Positions 29,225 through 38,352 are shown, counted from the first letter of the stretch. The stretch: 64,000 nucleotides of DNA from Luteimonas wenzhouensis (GCF_007859305.1 NZ_VOHE01000006.1:124001-188000), one strand, 5' to 3'. A program made the numbers and translations. Notes: generated by a model not told the origin, from the sequence alone.

Positions 29225-29740
29225 TCAGGCGGCCTCGGCCGCCACCAGGCCCATGGTTTCGTGGCCCATCAGGCGCTCGATATCGAGCAGGATCAGCATC
29301 CGCTGGTCGAGCGTGCCGATGCCGGTCAGGAACTGGCGGTCGATGGTGGCGCCGATCTCCGGCACCGGCCGGACCTGCTCGCCCGACAGCCGGACGACGT
29401 CCGAGACGCTGTCGACGACCATGCCGACCACGCGGCCGCCGACGTTGAGCACGATCATCACCGTGAGCGCGTTGTACTCGGCCTTGGCCAGGCGGAACTT
29501 CAGCCGCATGTCGACCACCGGCACGATCACCCCGCGCAGGTTGATCACGCCCTTGATGTAGTCCGGGGCGTCGGGCAACCGGGTCACCGCGTCGTAGCTG
29601 CGGATCTCCTGCACCTGCAGGATGTCGACGCCGTACTCCTCCTCGCCGAGCACGAAGGTCAGGAACTCGCCGCTGCCCACGCCGGCGGCGGCCTCGGGAG
29701 TGGTGGGTGCGTCTTGGACGGTCTGGTCGGATGCGGACAT
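29225..29740 (-). CDS. cheW: Chemotaxis adaptor CheW
   Basis: Couples receptors to CheA in the array. The 171 residues are a single CheW domain (about 25-160) with [37 protein letters not shown] and the late [19 protein letters not shown] short disordered N-terminus precedes it. It lies 37 bases after cheA. This is the only single-domain CheW in the window. Confidence 0.96.
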   Translation of the reverse strand: MSASDQTVQDAPTTPEAAAGVGSGEFLTFVLGEEEYGVDILQVQEIRSYDAVTRLPDAPDYIKGVINLRGVIVPVVDMRLKFRLAKAEYNALTVMIVLNVGGRVVGMVVDSVSDVVRLSGEQVRPVPEIGATIDRQFLTGIGTLDQRMLILLDIERLMGHETMGLVAAEAA

Positions 29741-29777
29741 GGGGTGGTCCCTTGGATGGGGTGCTTGCGTTGGGGGA

Positions 29778-31772
29778 TCAGGCGGCCGCCGGCACCGGCG
29801 CCGACTGGGCGAGCCCGCCCGCGTCGACGATCAGTGCCACGCGGCCGTCGCCGAGGATGGTGGCGCCGGACACGCCGGCGACGCGCTTGTAGTTGGACTC
29901 GAGGTTCTTGACCACGACCTGCTGCTGGCCGAGCAGCTCGTCGACCTCCAGCGCCAGGCGCCGGCCGTCGGCCTCGACCACCACCGCGATGCGCGGCGGC
30001 GCGTCCTCGCCGCGCTCGGCCGGCTGCAGCCCGTACTGCGCGGCCAGGTCGACCAGCGGGATGTAGTCCTCGCGCACGCGCAGCACCCGCGCCTCGCCGG
30101 CGATGGTGCGCACCTGGCCGGGCGCGGGAAGCAGCGACTCGACGACCATGGCCAGCGGCACGATGAACACCTCGCCGCCGGCCGAGACCGACATGCCGTC
30201 GACGATCGCCATCGTCAGCGGCAGGCGGATGGCCACGGTGGTGCCTTCGCCGGGGCGGCTGCGGATCTCGACCTGGCCGCCGAGCGCGGCGATGTTCTTC
30301 TTCACCACGTCCATGCCGACGCCGCGGCCGGACAGGTCGGTGGCCTCGTCGCGGGTGGAGAAGCCCGGCGCGAACACCAGGTCCCAGACCTGGCCGTCGC
30401 TGGGGTTGTCCGGCACCGCGATGCCGCGTTCGGCGGCCTTGCGCAGGATCCGCTCGCGGTCCAGGCCGCGGCCGTCGTCGCTGATCTCGATCAGGATGTT
30501 GGCGCCCTGGTGGGCCGCGCTCAGGGTCAGGGTGCCGGTCTCGTCCTTGCCCGCGGCGCGGCGCTCGGCCGGCGACTCCAGGCCGTGGTCGATCGCGTTG
30601 CGCACCAGGTGCACCAGCGGGTCGACGATCTTCTCGATCACGCCCTTGTCCAGCTCGGTGGCCTCGCCGTGGGTGCGCAGCACCACCTTCTTCTCGAGCC
30701 GGGTGGCGAGGTCGCGGACCATGCGCGGGAAGCGGCTGAAGGCGAAGTCGACCGGCAGCATGCGCACGCCCATGACCGACTCCTGCAGGTCTCGGGTGTT
30801 GCGCTCGAGCTGCACCAGGCCCGACAGCAGCGCCTCGTTGGCGACCGGGTCCAGGTGCTCGGTGCGCTGGCGCAGCATGGCCTGGGTGATCACCAGCTCG
30901 CCGACCAGGTTGATCAGCGCGTCGACCTTGGCCACCGCGACCCGGATCGAATTGTCGTGGTCGGTGCTGCGGCGCGCCGCGGGGGCCGTGGCGTCCTGGG
31001 CGGGCGCGGCGGCGGCCGGCGCGCCTGCCGCTGGCGCGGGGGCCGGGGCGCGGCCGGCGGGCACGGTGGCGATGTCCAGCTCGCACTCGTCGGCGACCCA
31101 GGCGAACGCCTCGTCGATCGCCGCGCGCGGCACGCTGCCGGGCAGGGTCAGGTTCCAGGCCAGGTAGGCCTCGAACGGATCCATCTCGGCGAACGGCGGC
31201 AGCCGCCCGTCCACGCACTCCACGCCCATCTCGCCGTGGCTGGCGAGCTCGCGCAGGATCCGCAGCGGGTCGTTGCCGCTCAGGAACAGCTGCGGGCCGG
31301 GGACGAAGGCGATGCGCCAGTCGCCGTCCGCCGCGGCGTCCGTCCCGGCGGCGCCGGCCGCGGCCGCGCCGTCCGCCGCGGGCGCCTGGCCGCCGGCGAG
31401 CAGCGCGTCGAGCGCGGCCCGGGCCGCGCCCAGCGCCGGGGCGTCGACGTCGCCGCCGTGCTCGCAGGCCGCGAGCAGGCCGCGCAGCACGTCCACCGAG
31501 GACAGCAGCGCGCCGATCGCGTCGCGGTCGAGCGCCCGGCGGCCGCCGCGGACCTCGTCGAGCAGGGTCTCGAGCACGTGGGTCAGGTCGGTGACCGCGG
31601 TGAAGCCGAAGGTGGCGGCGCCGCCCTTGATCGAGTGCGCCGCGCGGAAGATGACGTTGATCGTCTCGGGGTCGGCCCCGCCCGACTCGAGCGACAGCAG
31701 GCCGCTCTCCATCGCGTCCAGGCCCTCGCGGCTCTCCTCGAAGAATGCGGCGTGGAAGCGGGAGACGTCCAT
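29778..31772 (-). CDS. cheA: Chemotaxis histidine kinase CheA (operon with cheW and receptors)
   Basis: Central kinase of 664 residues. P1/HPt domain with phosphoacceptor His46 in AAHSIKGGAATFGF, then an Ala-rich linker holding a second small domain (about 145-255, probably P2 for CheY/CheB docking), P3 dimerisation with KVDALINLVGELVITQAMLRQ, P4 ATPase with VRNAIDHGLE, DDGRGLD, GVGMDVVKKNI, and P5 regulatory domain. All kinase boxes are intact. The start at 31772 is three bases from the cheY stop. A second CheA is encoded at 35906-37741. Confidence 0.96.
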   Translation of the reverse strand: MDVSRFHAAFFEESREGLDAMESGLLSLESGGADPETINVIFRAAHSIKGGAATFGFTAVTDLTHVLETLLDEVRGGRRALDRDAIGALLSSVDVLRGLLAACEHGGDVDAPALGAARAALDALLAGGQAPAADGAAAAGAAGTDAAADGDWRIAFVPGPQLFLSGNDPLRILRELASHGEMGVECVDGRLPPFAEMDPFEAYLAWNLTLPGSVPRAAIDEAFAWVADECELDIATVPAGRAPAPAPAAGAPAAAAPAQDATAPAARRSTDHDNSIRVAVAKVDALINLVGELVITQAMLRQRTEHLDPVANEALLSGLVQLERNTRDLQESVMGVRMLPVDFAFSRFPRMVRDLATRLEKKVVLRTHGEATELDKGVIEKIVDPLVHLVRNAIDHGLESPAERRAAGKDETGTLTLSAAHQGANILIEISDDGRGLDRERILRKAAERGIAVPDNPSDGQVWDLVFAPGFSTRDEATDLSGRGVGMDVVKKNIAALGGQVEIRSRPGEGTTVAIRLPLTMAIVDGMSVSAGGEVFIVPLAMVVESLLPAPGQVRTIAGEARVLRVREDYIPLVDLAAQYGLQPAERGEDAPPRIAVVVEADGRRLALEVDELLGQQQVVVKNLESNYKRVAGVSGATILGDGRVALIVDAGGLAQSAPVPAAA

Positions 31773-31774
31773 GC

Positions 31775-32140
31775 TCAGGCCAGGACCTTGCGCACCGTGG
31801 CGACGAGCTGCTCGGGGTCGAACGGCTTGACCAGCCAGCCGGTGGCGCCGGCGGTCTTGCCTTCCATCTTCTTGTCCGCGCCCGACTCGGTGGTGAGCAT
31901 CAGCAGCGGGGTGAAGCGGTAGGCCGGCAGCTGGCGCAGCTCGCGGATCAGGGCGATGCCGTCCATGCGCGGCATGTTGACGTCGGTGACCACGGCGTCG
32001 AACGACCGGGTGCGCGCGATCTCCAGCGCGGCCTGGCCGTCCTCGGCCTCGCTCACCTGGAAGCCGCCCGAGGTCAGGGCGAAGGCCACCATCTGGCGCA
32101 TCGAAGTCGAATCGTCGACGACCAGCAGCTGCTTGCTCAT
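31775..32140 (-). CDS. cheY: CheY-like response regulator (operon with cheA and cheW)
   Basis: Single receiver domain of 121 residues with VVDDSTSMRQMV, phosphoacceptor Asp53 in VVTDVNMPRMDG, Thr in MLTTES and Lys in VKPFDPEQ. In this type of operon it may serve as a phosphate sink or as an array-specific CheY rather than the motor-binding CheY, which is better matched by 38349-38741. The start overlaps the STAS gene stop (ATGA). Confidence 0.92.
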   Translation of the reverse strand: MSKQLLVVDDSTSMRQMVAFALTSGGFQVSEAEDGQAALEIARTRSFDAVVTDVNMPRMDGIALIRELRQLPAYRFTPLLMLTTESGADKKMEGKTAGATGWLVKPFDPEQLVATVRKVLA

Positions 32141-32448
32141 GCGGTTGCTCCGGGGGCGTTTGCGGAACGGGGGGCGTCGCCGTCGACGCCCAGGCTGGCG
32201 GCCAGCGCCAGCTGGCGCGCGGCCTCGGCCAGCGCCGGCGAAGGGTGGACGATGGTGGTCCTGCGGCCGCGCGCGGCGCGGTCGCGGACGAAGGCGTGCA
32301 GCAGCTGCAGCCCGGCCGCGTGCACGCGCTCGACCCGGTCGCCGGCCAGCTCCAGCGGCGCGTCGGCGTCCAGGTGCGGCTGCAGCGCCGCCTGCAGGTC
32401 GGCGACGCGCTCGATCCCGAGATCGGATTGGAGCGTCAGTTGGGTCAT
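32137..32448 (-). CDS. STAS-domain protein
   Basis: A 103-residue protein with the STAS (anti-anti-sigma-like) fold: LTLQSDLGIERVADLQAALQPHL, LELAGDRVERVHAAGLQLLHAF. Such proteins commonly open cheY-cheA-cheW operons; their role is unclear. The usual phosphoacceptor position (Ser or Thr before AGL/SGL) is Ala here (VHAAGL), so phosphorylation by a SpoIIAB-type kinase is unlikely. A sigma-28-like promoter lies 31-57 bases upstream. Confidence 0.82.
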   Translation of the reverse strand: MTQLTLQSDLGIERVADLQAALQPHLDADAPLELAGDRVERVHAAGLQLLHAFVRDRAARGRRTTIVHPSPALAEAARQLALAASLGVDGDAPRSANAPGATA

Positions 32449-32478
32449 GGACGGGGCACGTGGTTGCGGTCCAGGGGA

Positions 32479-32505
32479 TTAACGGCGGCGACGGGCGGGG
32501 CTTGA
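32479..32505 (-). promoter_or_regulatory. Sigma-28 (FliA) promoter candidate for STAS-cheY-cheA-cheW-aer operon
   Basis: TCAAGCCC, 11 bases, GCCGTTAA on the minus strand in the 62-base gap between the parP-like stop and the STAS start. The -10 box differs from GCCGATAA at one position; the -35 box keeps CAAG. Confidence 0.7.
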
Positions 32506-32510
32506 GCGCC

Positions 32511-33362
32511 TCAGCGGTACAGCGCGTGCGCGTCGAACAGCACGGTCGGCACGTCGCCCACGCGCGCCACCCCCAGCACCACGCCGCGGTCGTCGCCGGG
32601 CAGCGCCGGCTCGATCCGGTCGCGGCCGAGCGTGACCACGTCCTCGACCGCGCTGACCAGCAGGCCGATCAACTCGTCGTCGCGCTCGACCACCACGATC
32701 CGGCCCTGGTCGCCCGGCTCCACGCGCCCGGTGCCGAGCCACAGGCCGAGGTCGAACACCGGCACGATCCGGCCGCGCAGGTTCATCACCCCGAGCACCG
32801 CCGGGTCGGCGCCGCGCATCGCCACGATCGGCATCAGCCGCACCACTTCCTGCACCCGCAGCAGTTCCAGCGCGTAGCTGGCCGCGCCCACCCGCACCCG
32901 CAGCCAGCGCGGCGCGGGAGCGGCATGGAGCGGGGCGGGCGGCGCCTCGGCGGCCGCCGCGGAGGGGCCCGGAGGCCGGGGCGCCGGCGTCGCCGCCGTG
33001 GCGGGGACGGGCCCGGCGGCGGACGGCGGTGCCACGGGCTGGAGCGGCGGGGCGGGCGGCAGCTGCGCCGCCGCGGCCGGCGTCGGCGCCGCGCCCGGCG
33101 CGGGGCCCGCGGCCGGGTCTCCCGTGGCCGGGGCCACGGTCGAGTCCGCGGTCGAGTCCGCGGTCGTGTCCATGGCCGGGTCCGTTGCCGGAGCCGGCGC
33201 GGGCGCCGGGGCCGGGTCCGCAGGCGGTGCCGGGTCCGCCGGCGTCGGCGCCGGCGGTTCGGGGGCGTCCTGGGCCGCGGCGGCCGCCGGCACGGCGCCG
33301 TCCGGCGCCTCGTCCAGCAGCATGTCGATGTAGTCGACCACTTCGCCTTCGCCCGCGCTCAT
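32511..33362 (-). CDS. CheW-domain protein with long Ala/Pro-rich N-terminus, ParP-like
   Basis: A 283-residue protein. The first about 150 residues are disordered, Ala/Pro-rich with Thr/Ser/Asp repeats, after a short conserved start with YIDMLLDE. The CheW domain (about 152-280) contains LRVRVGAASYALELLRVQEV and GVMNLRGRIVPVFDLGLWLG. Position right after a ParA gene at the end of the flhF-fliA-cheA-motCD operon matches ParP, which binds CheA and ParC and holds chemosensory arrays at the pole in Vibrio and relatives. ParP identity is inferred from synteny and architecture. The start at 33362 overlaps parA by four bases. Confidence 0.82.
   Translation of the reverse strand: MSAGEGEVVDYIDMLLDEAPDGAVPAAAAAQDAPEPPAPTPADPAPPADPAPAPAPAPATDPAMDTTADSTADSTVAPATGDPAAGPAPGAAPTPAAAAQLPPAPPLQPVAPPSAAGPVPATAATPAPRPPGPSAAAAEAPPAPLHAAPAPRWLRVRVGAASYALELLRVQEVVRLMPIVAMRGADPAVLGVMNLRGRIVPVFDLGLWLGTGRVEPGDQGRIVVVERDDELIGLLVSAVEDVVTLGRDRIEPALPGDDRGVVLGVARVGDVPTVLFDAHALYR
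33138..33171. repeat. Short tandem repeat in parP-like linker
   Basis: A 12-base unit GTCGAGTCCGCG occurs twice in tandem and is followed by a degenerate third copy; it encodes repeated Thr/Ser/Asp in the disordered linker. Copy number could vary without changing frame. Confidence 0.6.
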
Positions 33363-34132
33363 GCCGCCCGCCTCTGGGCGGCATCGCCCTGCGCCAGCAG
33401 CCACTTGAGCGCGCGCCCGTAGGCCTCGTAGCCGCGGCCGCCGACCTCGCCCTCGCGGGCGAGCGCGTGCGCGTCGCGCAGCCGGGTGTCCATCGGCACC
33501 GCACCGGGCCAGGCGCGGTCCGCGTACTGTTCGTGCAGCTGGGCCAAGCTCTGCACGCCGGCGCGGGTGCGGCGGTCGAACAGGGTCGGCAGCACATGCT
33601 GGGGCAGCGGGCGCCGGCGCGAACGCTCGACCATCGCCGCGGTGCGCAGCATGTCGGCCACGCCGTGCAGCGCCAGCGGGTCGGTCTGGGTCGGCACCAC
33701 CAGCCGGTCGGCCGCGGCCAGCGCGTTGACCATCAGCAGGCCGAGCGTGGGCGGACAGTCGAGCAGCACGTGGTCGTAGCTGGAATGGGCGCCGTGCAGC
33801 GCACGGCCCAGCGCCAGACCGAGCCCGGGCTGGGTGGAGCCGCGCCGCTCCAGGGTGGCCAGCGCCGGCTGCGCGGCCACCAGCTGCAGGCCCGGCAGTT
33901 CGGTGCGCCGGGCCAGCGAGGCCAGGGTGGCACCGCTGCCGGTGAACAGGTCGTGGGTGCCGCTCGGCGGCGGGCTGGCCGGTACGCCGAAGGCCCGGGT
34001 AAGCGAGGCGTGCGGGTCCAGGTCCACCAGCAGCACGCGGTGGCCCGCCTGTGCCAGCCCGCGGGCCAGGCACAGGGTGGTCGTGGTCTTGCCGACCCCG
34101 CCCTTCTGGTTGGCGATCGCCCAGACGTGCAT
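33359..34132 (-). CDS. ParA-family ATPase, ParC-like polar chemotaxis positioning protein
   Basis: Cytosolic P-loop ATPase of 257 residues with the deviant Walker A KGGVGKTTTT, LLVDLDPHAS, DYDHVLLDCPP-like Walker B (YDHVLLDCPPTLG) and VPTQTDPLAL. It lies between motD and the CheW-domain gene, the place of ParC in polar che operons, where it directs chemosensory arrays to the cell pole. True chromosome-partition ParA is usually next to parB, which is absent. The start MHVWAIANQKGG at 34132 is one base after motD; longer frames overlap motD. Confidence 0.9.
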   Translation of the reverse strand: MHVWAIANQKGGVGKTTTTLCLARGLAQAGHRVLLVDLDPHASLTRAFGVPASPPPSGTHDLFTGSGATLASLARRTELPGLQLVAAQPALATLERRGSTQPGLGLALGRALHGAHSSYDHVLLDCPPTLGLLMVNALAAADRLVVPTQTDPLALHGVADMLRTAAMVERSRRRPLPQHVLPTLFDRRTRAGVQSLAQLHEQYADRAWPGAVPMDTRLRDAHALAREGEVGGRGYEAYGRALKWLLAQGDAAQRRAA

Positions 34133-34133
34133 C

Positions 34134-35150
34134 TCAGCGCGCTCCTGCATTGAATCCGGGGGCCGCGGGCATCGCCGCGGCGACGTCGGGCGCTGCGCCT
34201 GCGCCGTCGCCGGCCACGGCCGTGGGGACATCGATCGGGTGGAGGTCCGGGGCCAGCGCGATCTCGGGGGCTTCCTCGGGCACCGCGTCCACGCCCTGTG
34301 GCGCGGCCAGGATCACCAGCAGCACGCGGCGGTTGGCGTTGCGGCCCTCGACGGTGGCGTTGTCGGCCAGCGGCTGGAACTCGCCGTAGCCCACCACCGC
34401 CAGCCGCGTGGGGTCCACGCCCTCGTCGGCCAGCACGTGCACCACGCTGGCCGCGCGCGCGGCCGACAGTTCCCAGTTGCTGGGGAACGCCGGGGTGTTG
34501 ATCGGCACGTTGTCGGTGTAGCCCTCCACCCGGACCGCGTTGGGCTCGTCGCGCAGCACCGCGCCGAGCTTGCGCACGGTGGCCAGGGCCATCGGGCTGG
34601 GCACGGCCACGCCGCTGGCGAACAGGATGTCGCTCTGGATCTCGACTTCCAGGAAGGTGCGCCCGCGGCGCACGGTGACCAGCTTCTGCCGCACCAGTTC
34701 GGCCAGCGCATGCTGGATCCGGCGGCCGAGGGTGTTGAGCTGGGATTGGCCGGCGAGCGCGGCGTCCATCGCCGCCTTGGCGCTGTCGCGCTGGGCCATG
34801 GCGCGGCCCTGCTGGCCCAGCGGCACGTCGAGCATCTGGCGCACGCGTACGTTGCTCACCGGCGCGGTCGCGGTCGGGCCGGTCTTGGCGCCGGGGGTGA
34901 GCAGGGACGGGCGGTCGAACGAGGAGCCGCGCAGCTGGGTCTGGCCGAGCTGGATCGGGGTGATCGAGCGCGGCGGCCCGCCGAAGGCCGAGGCCAGCGC
35001 GTCGGACACCGCGCGGTACTTGCCCTCGTTGATCGAGGAGATCGCGTACATCACCACGAAGAAGGCGAGCAGCAGGGTCATGAGGTCGCCGTAGGGCACG
35101 GCCCATGCCTCATGGTTCTGGTGCTCTTCGTGGTGGCGCCGGCGTGCCAT
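34134..35150 (-). CDS. motD: Flagellar motor stator protein MotD (MotB family)
   Basis: Peptidoglycan-anchoring stator subunit, 338 residues. A short basic N-terminus, one helix (about 19-41) with Asp22 in PYGDLMTLLLAFFVVMYA as the proton-binding residue, a periplasmic linker and an OmpA-like domain (about 170-285) with VEGYTDNVPINTPAFPSNWELSAARA split by YGEFQPLADN. The C-terminal 50 residues are Ala/Pro-rich. Its place after motC in a che-flh operon matches the second (MotCD) stator of Pseudomonas and xanthomonads. It follows motC by seven bases. Confidence 0.94.
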   Translation of the reverse strand: MARRRHHEEHQNHEAWAVPYGDLMTLLLAFFVVMYAISSINEGKYRAVSDALASAFGGPPRSITPIQLGQTQLRGSSFDRPSLLTPGAKTGPTATAPVSNVRVRQMLDVPLGQQGRAMAQRDSAKAAMDAALAGQSQLNTLGRRIQHALAELVRQKLVTVRRGRTFLEVEIQSDILFASGVAVPSPMALATVRKLGAVLRDEPNAVRVEGYTDNVPINTPAFPSNWELSAARAASVVHVLADEGVDPTRLAVVGYGEFQPLADNATVEGRNANRRVLLVILAAPQGVDAVPEEAPEIALAPDLHPIDVPTAVAGDGAGAAPDVAAAMPAAPGFNAGAR

Positions 35151-35157
35151 CGCGGCC

Positions 35158-35898
35158 TCAGTGCAGGTAGCCGTTGAGGCGCGCTTCGATGTTGCGCGGG
35201 TTCTCGCCCTGGGCGATGGCGATCAGGCCCTCGATGATCATCTCGCGCCCGGTGGCCTGGGCGCGGATCAGGGTCTTGAGCTTGTTGCCGACCGGCAGCA
35301 GCACCAGGTTGGCGCTGCCGATGCCGTAGATCGTCGCGGTGAACGCGGCGGCGATGCCGTGGCCGAGCTTGCTCGGGTCGGCCAGGTTCTTCATCACCGC
35401 CATCAGGCCCAGCACCGCGCCGACGATGCCCAGGGTGGGCGCGTAGATGCCCATGCCCTCGAACACCTTGGCCGCGGCCACGTCGCGTTCGCTCTGGCCC
35501 TGCAGTTCGATCTCCAGCATCTGCCGGATCGCCTCGGGCTCGAGTCCGTCGACCACCATCTGCAGACCCTTGGCCATGAACGGGTCGGCCTGTTCGGCGA
35601 CCTGCGCCTCCAGGCCCAGCAGGCCCTGCTTGCGCGCGGTCGTGGACCACTCGACGATCTGCGCGATCACCGCCTGGTGGTCCTGCTCCGGCGGGCGGAA
35701 CACCCACGGCAGCATCTTCATCGCGCGCATGAAGGTGGAGGCCGAGGTCTGGACCAGGATCGCGGCGATGGTGCCGACGATCACGATCAGGAACGCGGCC
35801 GGCGACCACAGCCCGGCCAGGCCGGCTCCCTTGAGGATGCTGCCACCAACCAGCGCGCAGAGCGCGAGCACGACGCCGATGACGCTGAGTCTGTCCAT
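35158..35898 (-). CDS. motC: Flagellar motor stator protein MotC (MotA family)
   Basis: Proton-channel stator subunit, 246 residues, with four helices: two near the N-terminus (about 5-55) and two near the centre-right (LGIVGAVLGLMAVM and FTATIYGIGSANLVLLPVG). The cytoplasmic loop carries charged residues for FliG contact. It lies seven bases after the second cheA and before motD, the MotCD arrangement. Confidence 0.95.
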   Translation of the reverse strand: MDRLSVIGVVLALCALVGGSILKGAGLAGLWSPAAFLIVIVGTIAAILVQTSASTFMRAMKMLPWVFRPPEQDHQAVIAQIVEWSTTARKQGLLGLEAQVAEQADPFMAKGLQMVVDGLEPEAIRQMLEIELQGQSERDVAAAKVFEGMGIYAPTLGIVGAVLGLMAVMKNLADPSKLGHGIAAAFTATIYGIGSANLVLLPVGNKLKTLIRAQATGREMIIEGLIAIAQGENPRNIEARLNGYLH

Positions 35899-35905
35899 TG
35901 CCTGT

Positions 35906-37741
35906 TTATCGGTCCGTGGGCGGTTGACTTGAACGCGGCCCCGGGGTGCGCGCGCCGCCGCCCTGCAGCGCGTCCACGTCCAGGATCAGGGCCATGCGGC
36001 CATCTCCGATCAGGCTGGCGCCGGCGTAGCCGGGCAGGCCGCGCAGGGTCGGCGGCAGTGCCTTGATCACCACTTCCTCGCGCCCGCGCACCCGGTCCAC
36101 CGCCAGGCAGTAGCGCTGCTCGCCCGACTGCAGCACCACGCAGGTCGAGTCGCGCAGCGGCAGCGGCTCCAGGCCCAGCCACTCGCGCAGGCCCAGCAGC
36201 GGCAGCGGGCGCTGGCGCAGGTCGAGCATGCGCTGGCCGTCGATCCACAGCGCCTGGCCGGGATCGTGCGAGAGCACCTCGACCACGCGCACCAGCGGCA
36301 GCGCGTACACGTCGCTGCCCACCTCCACCAGCAGCGTCGGCAGGATCGCCAGGGTCAGCGGCACCCGGATCGAGAAGCGCGAGCCGGCGCCGGGCGAGGA
36401 CTGGATCTGGACCGTGCCGGAGAGTTCGCGGATCTTCGACTGCACCACGTCCATGCCCACGCCGCGGCCGGACAGGTCGCTGACCTCGGTGCGGGTGGAG
36501 AAGCCGGGCAGGAACAGCAGCTGCAGGCATTCCTCGGGCGACAGGCGCGCGGCCGCGTCGTCGTCGATCAGGCGTTTCTCCACCGCGCCGCGGCGGATCT
36601 TCTCCGGGTCGATGCCGGCGCCGTCGTCGCGTACCTCGATCAGCACGTGGTCGCCTTCCTGCTGCGCCGACAGCCGCACCACGCCCTGCTCGGGCTTGCC
36701 GGCGCGGCGCCGGACCTCGGGCATCTCGATGCCGTGGTCGATCGCGTTGCGCACCAGGTGTACCAGCGGGTCGGCCAGGGCCTCGACCAGGTTGCGGTCG
36801 AGTTCGGTGTCGGCGCCGACCACCTCCAGCTGCACCTGCTTGCGCAGCTGGCGGGCGACGTCGCGCGCCAGCTTGGGGAAGCGCGCGAACACCCGGCCCA
36901 CCGGCTGCATGCGCGCGGTCATCACCGCGCCCTGCAGGCGCGAGGTGGCCACGTCGAGCGCGGCCACCGCGCGGTCGAGCTCGTCGTCGCGCAGCCGCGG
37001 GCGGATGGTCTTGAGCCGGTTGCGGGCCAGCACCAGTTCGCCGACCAGGTTGACCATGGCGTCGAGCCGGCGCACGTCCACGCGCACGGTGACGTCGGCC
37101 GGCTCGTGGGCCTTGGGCGCGGAGCCGCCCGCGGGCGCCGGCGGGCGCGGCGGCGGGGCGGGTGCAGGCGTGGGTGCAGGCGCGGACGCAGGCACAGGCG
37201 CAGGCGCAGGCGCGGCGGCCGGCTGGGCGCCGGGGACCCCGCCCACGCCGTGCAGGCTGTCGAGCAGGGCCTCGAAATCGAGGTCGTCGATCGAATCGTC
37301 GTCGCCGGCCGCGGCGGCCGGCGGAGGCGCCACCGGCGCGGCCGGCGCCGGCGCGGTCCCGGCCGCGCCCGCGCGCAGCGCGTCGAGCAGCGCCTGCGGC
37401 GCCGGCTGCGGCGGCGCGCCGGCGGAGATGCTGGCGAGCATGTCCACCAGCAGGTCGATGCCCTGCTGGACCCCGTCGAACGCCTCCGGGTCCAGCGGCG
37501 CGCTGCCGTCGCGCGCGGCGTTGAGCCGGTCCTCCACGGCGTGGCACACCGCGACCATGGGGTCGAAGTCGAGGAAGCCGGCCCCGCCCTTGATGGTGTG
37601 GAACCCGCGGAACACCGCGTTCAGGCACTCGCGGTCGCCCGGGGCGCGCTCGAGCGCCACCATCTGCTCGCCGAGCTGGTCGAGGATCTCGCCGGCCTCG
37701 ACCAGGAAGTCGGCGCAAATGTCCGGGGCGATCGAGGACAT
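35906..37741 (-). CDS. cheA: Chemotaxis histidine kinase CheA (flagellar operon)
   Basis: Kinase of 611 residues. HPt domain with His48 in GFHTIKGGAGFLDF, a long Pro/Ala linker (about 130-245) that includes a small acidic motif DDDSIDDLDFEALLDSL, then P3 with RRLDAMVNLVGELVLARNRL, P4 with VRNAIDHGIE, DDGAGIDPEKI, GVGMDVVQSKI, and P5. It follows cheZ by two bases and precedes motC. This is the kinase expected to feed the motor CheY, judging by synteny with polar-flagellate gammaproteobacteria. Confidence 0.95.
   Translation of the reverse strand: MSSIAPDICADFLVEAGEILDQLGEQMVALERAPGDRECLNAVFRGFHTIKGGAGFLDFDPMVAVCHAVEDRLNAARDGSAPLDPEAFDGVQQGIDLLVDMLASISAGAPPQPAPQALLDALRAGAAGTAPAPAAPVAPPPAAAAGDDDSIDDLDFEALLDSLHGVGGVPGAQPAAAPAPAPVPASAPAPTPAPAPPPRPPAPAGGSAPKAHEPADVTVRVDVRRLDAMVNLVGELVLARNRLKTIRPRLRDDELDRAVAALDVATSRLQGAVMTARMQPVGRVFARFPKLARDVARQLRKQVQLEVVGADTELDRNLVEALADPLVHLVRNAIDHGIEMPEVRRRAGKPEQGVVRLSAQQEGDHVLIEVRDDGAGIDPEKIRRGAVEKRLIDDDAAARLSPEECLQLLFLPGFSTRTEVSDLSGRGVGMDVVQSKIRELSGTVQIQSSPGAGSRFSIRVPLTLAILPTLLVEVGSDVYALPLVRVVEVLSHDPGQALWIDGQRMLDLRQRPLPLLGLREWLGLEPLPLRDSTCVVLQSGEQRYCLAVDRVRGREEVVIKALPPTLRGLPGYAGASLIGDGRMALILDVDALQGGGARTPGPRSSQPPTDR
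37160..37215. repeat. Hexanucleotide-type tandem repeat in cheA linker
   Basis: Imperfect repeats of GCAGGC/GCGGGC on the plus strand encode alternating Ala-Pro in the CheA linker. In-frame expansion or contraction would only change linker length. Confidence 0.6.
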
Positions 37742-37743
37742 GG

Positions 37744-38352
37744 CTACAGCCCCAGCGAGGACAACAGCTGGTTGGCGTCGTCCTGGGTCGCGGCCGGGCC
37801 GTCCAGGCCCTGGACCGAGGGGCCGTGGCCGCGCGGGTCGAGCTGCAGCGGGCGCGCGTCGTCGCCGGCGTACTCGCCCAGACCCTCGTGCACCGCGCGC
37901 ACCAGCTCCACCACCCGGCGGATGATCTGGCCGGTGAGGTCCTGGTAGCCCTGGGCCGCGGTCATCTCGGACAGCCGCGAGCGGATCGCGGCCAGGGTGG
38001 GCGCGTCGTCGCCGCCCTTGCCGAGGGTGCCGAGCAGGATGCGGCAGTCCTGGATCAGGTCCAGGGTGTGGTGGCTGGCCTCCTCGCTCACCTTGACCAC
38101 GTGCTCCAGGCGCAGGCAGGCCTCGTGCAGCGAGCCGTTGCCGCCGCCGGTGCCCAGCGTGGTCTCCAGTTCGCGCGCCAGGCGCACCAGTCCCTGCACC
38201 AGCGGCTGGGTGCGCCACTGGATCAACTCGTCGACGTTGCGCCGCCAGGCGGTGTCGTCCTCGCGCTCGAGCGCATCGAGCGCCGCGTGCAGGCAGGCCA
38301 CCAGCGCCTCGCGTCCCTGCGTCGCCGCGGGCGGCGCGGGGGTGGTGCTCAC
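37744..38352 (-). CDS. cheZ: CheY-P phosphatase CheZ
   Basis: Dephosphorylates CheY-P. The 202 residues are mostly helical, with the family core [20 protein letters not shown] region ([20 protein letters not shown]) and [20 protein letters not shown], where the Gln in YQDLTGQ is the catalytic residue. The C-terminal NQLLSSLGL is the CheY-docking peptide. A GTG start at 38352 overlaps the cheY stop (GTGA). Confidence 0.95.
   Translation of the reverse strand: MSTTPAPPAATQGREALVACLHAALDALEREDDTAWRRNVDELIQWRTQPLVQGLVRLARELETTLGTGGGNGSLHEACLRLEHVVKVSEEASHHTLDLIQDCRILLGTLGKGGDDAPTLAAIRSRLSEMTAAQGYQDLTGQIIRRVVELVRAVHEGLGEYAGDDARPLQLDPRGHGPSVQGLDGPAATQDDANQLLSSLGL

Noticed and set aside
33359..34132. 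Chromosome-partition parA
   Set aside because: No parB follows, and the position between motD and a CheW-domain gene fits the polar chemotaxis ParC instead.
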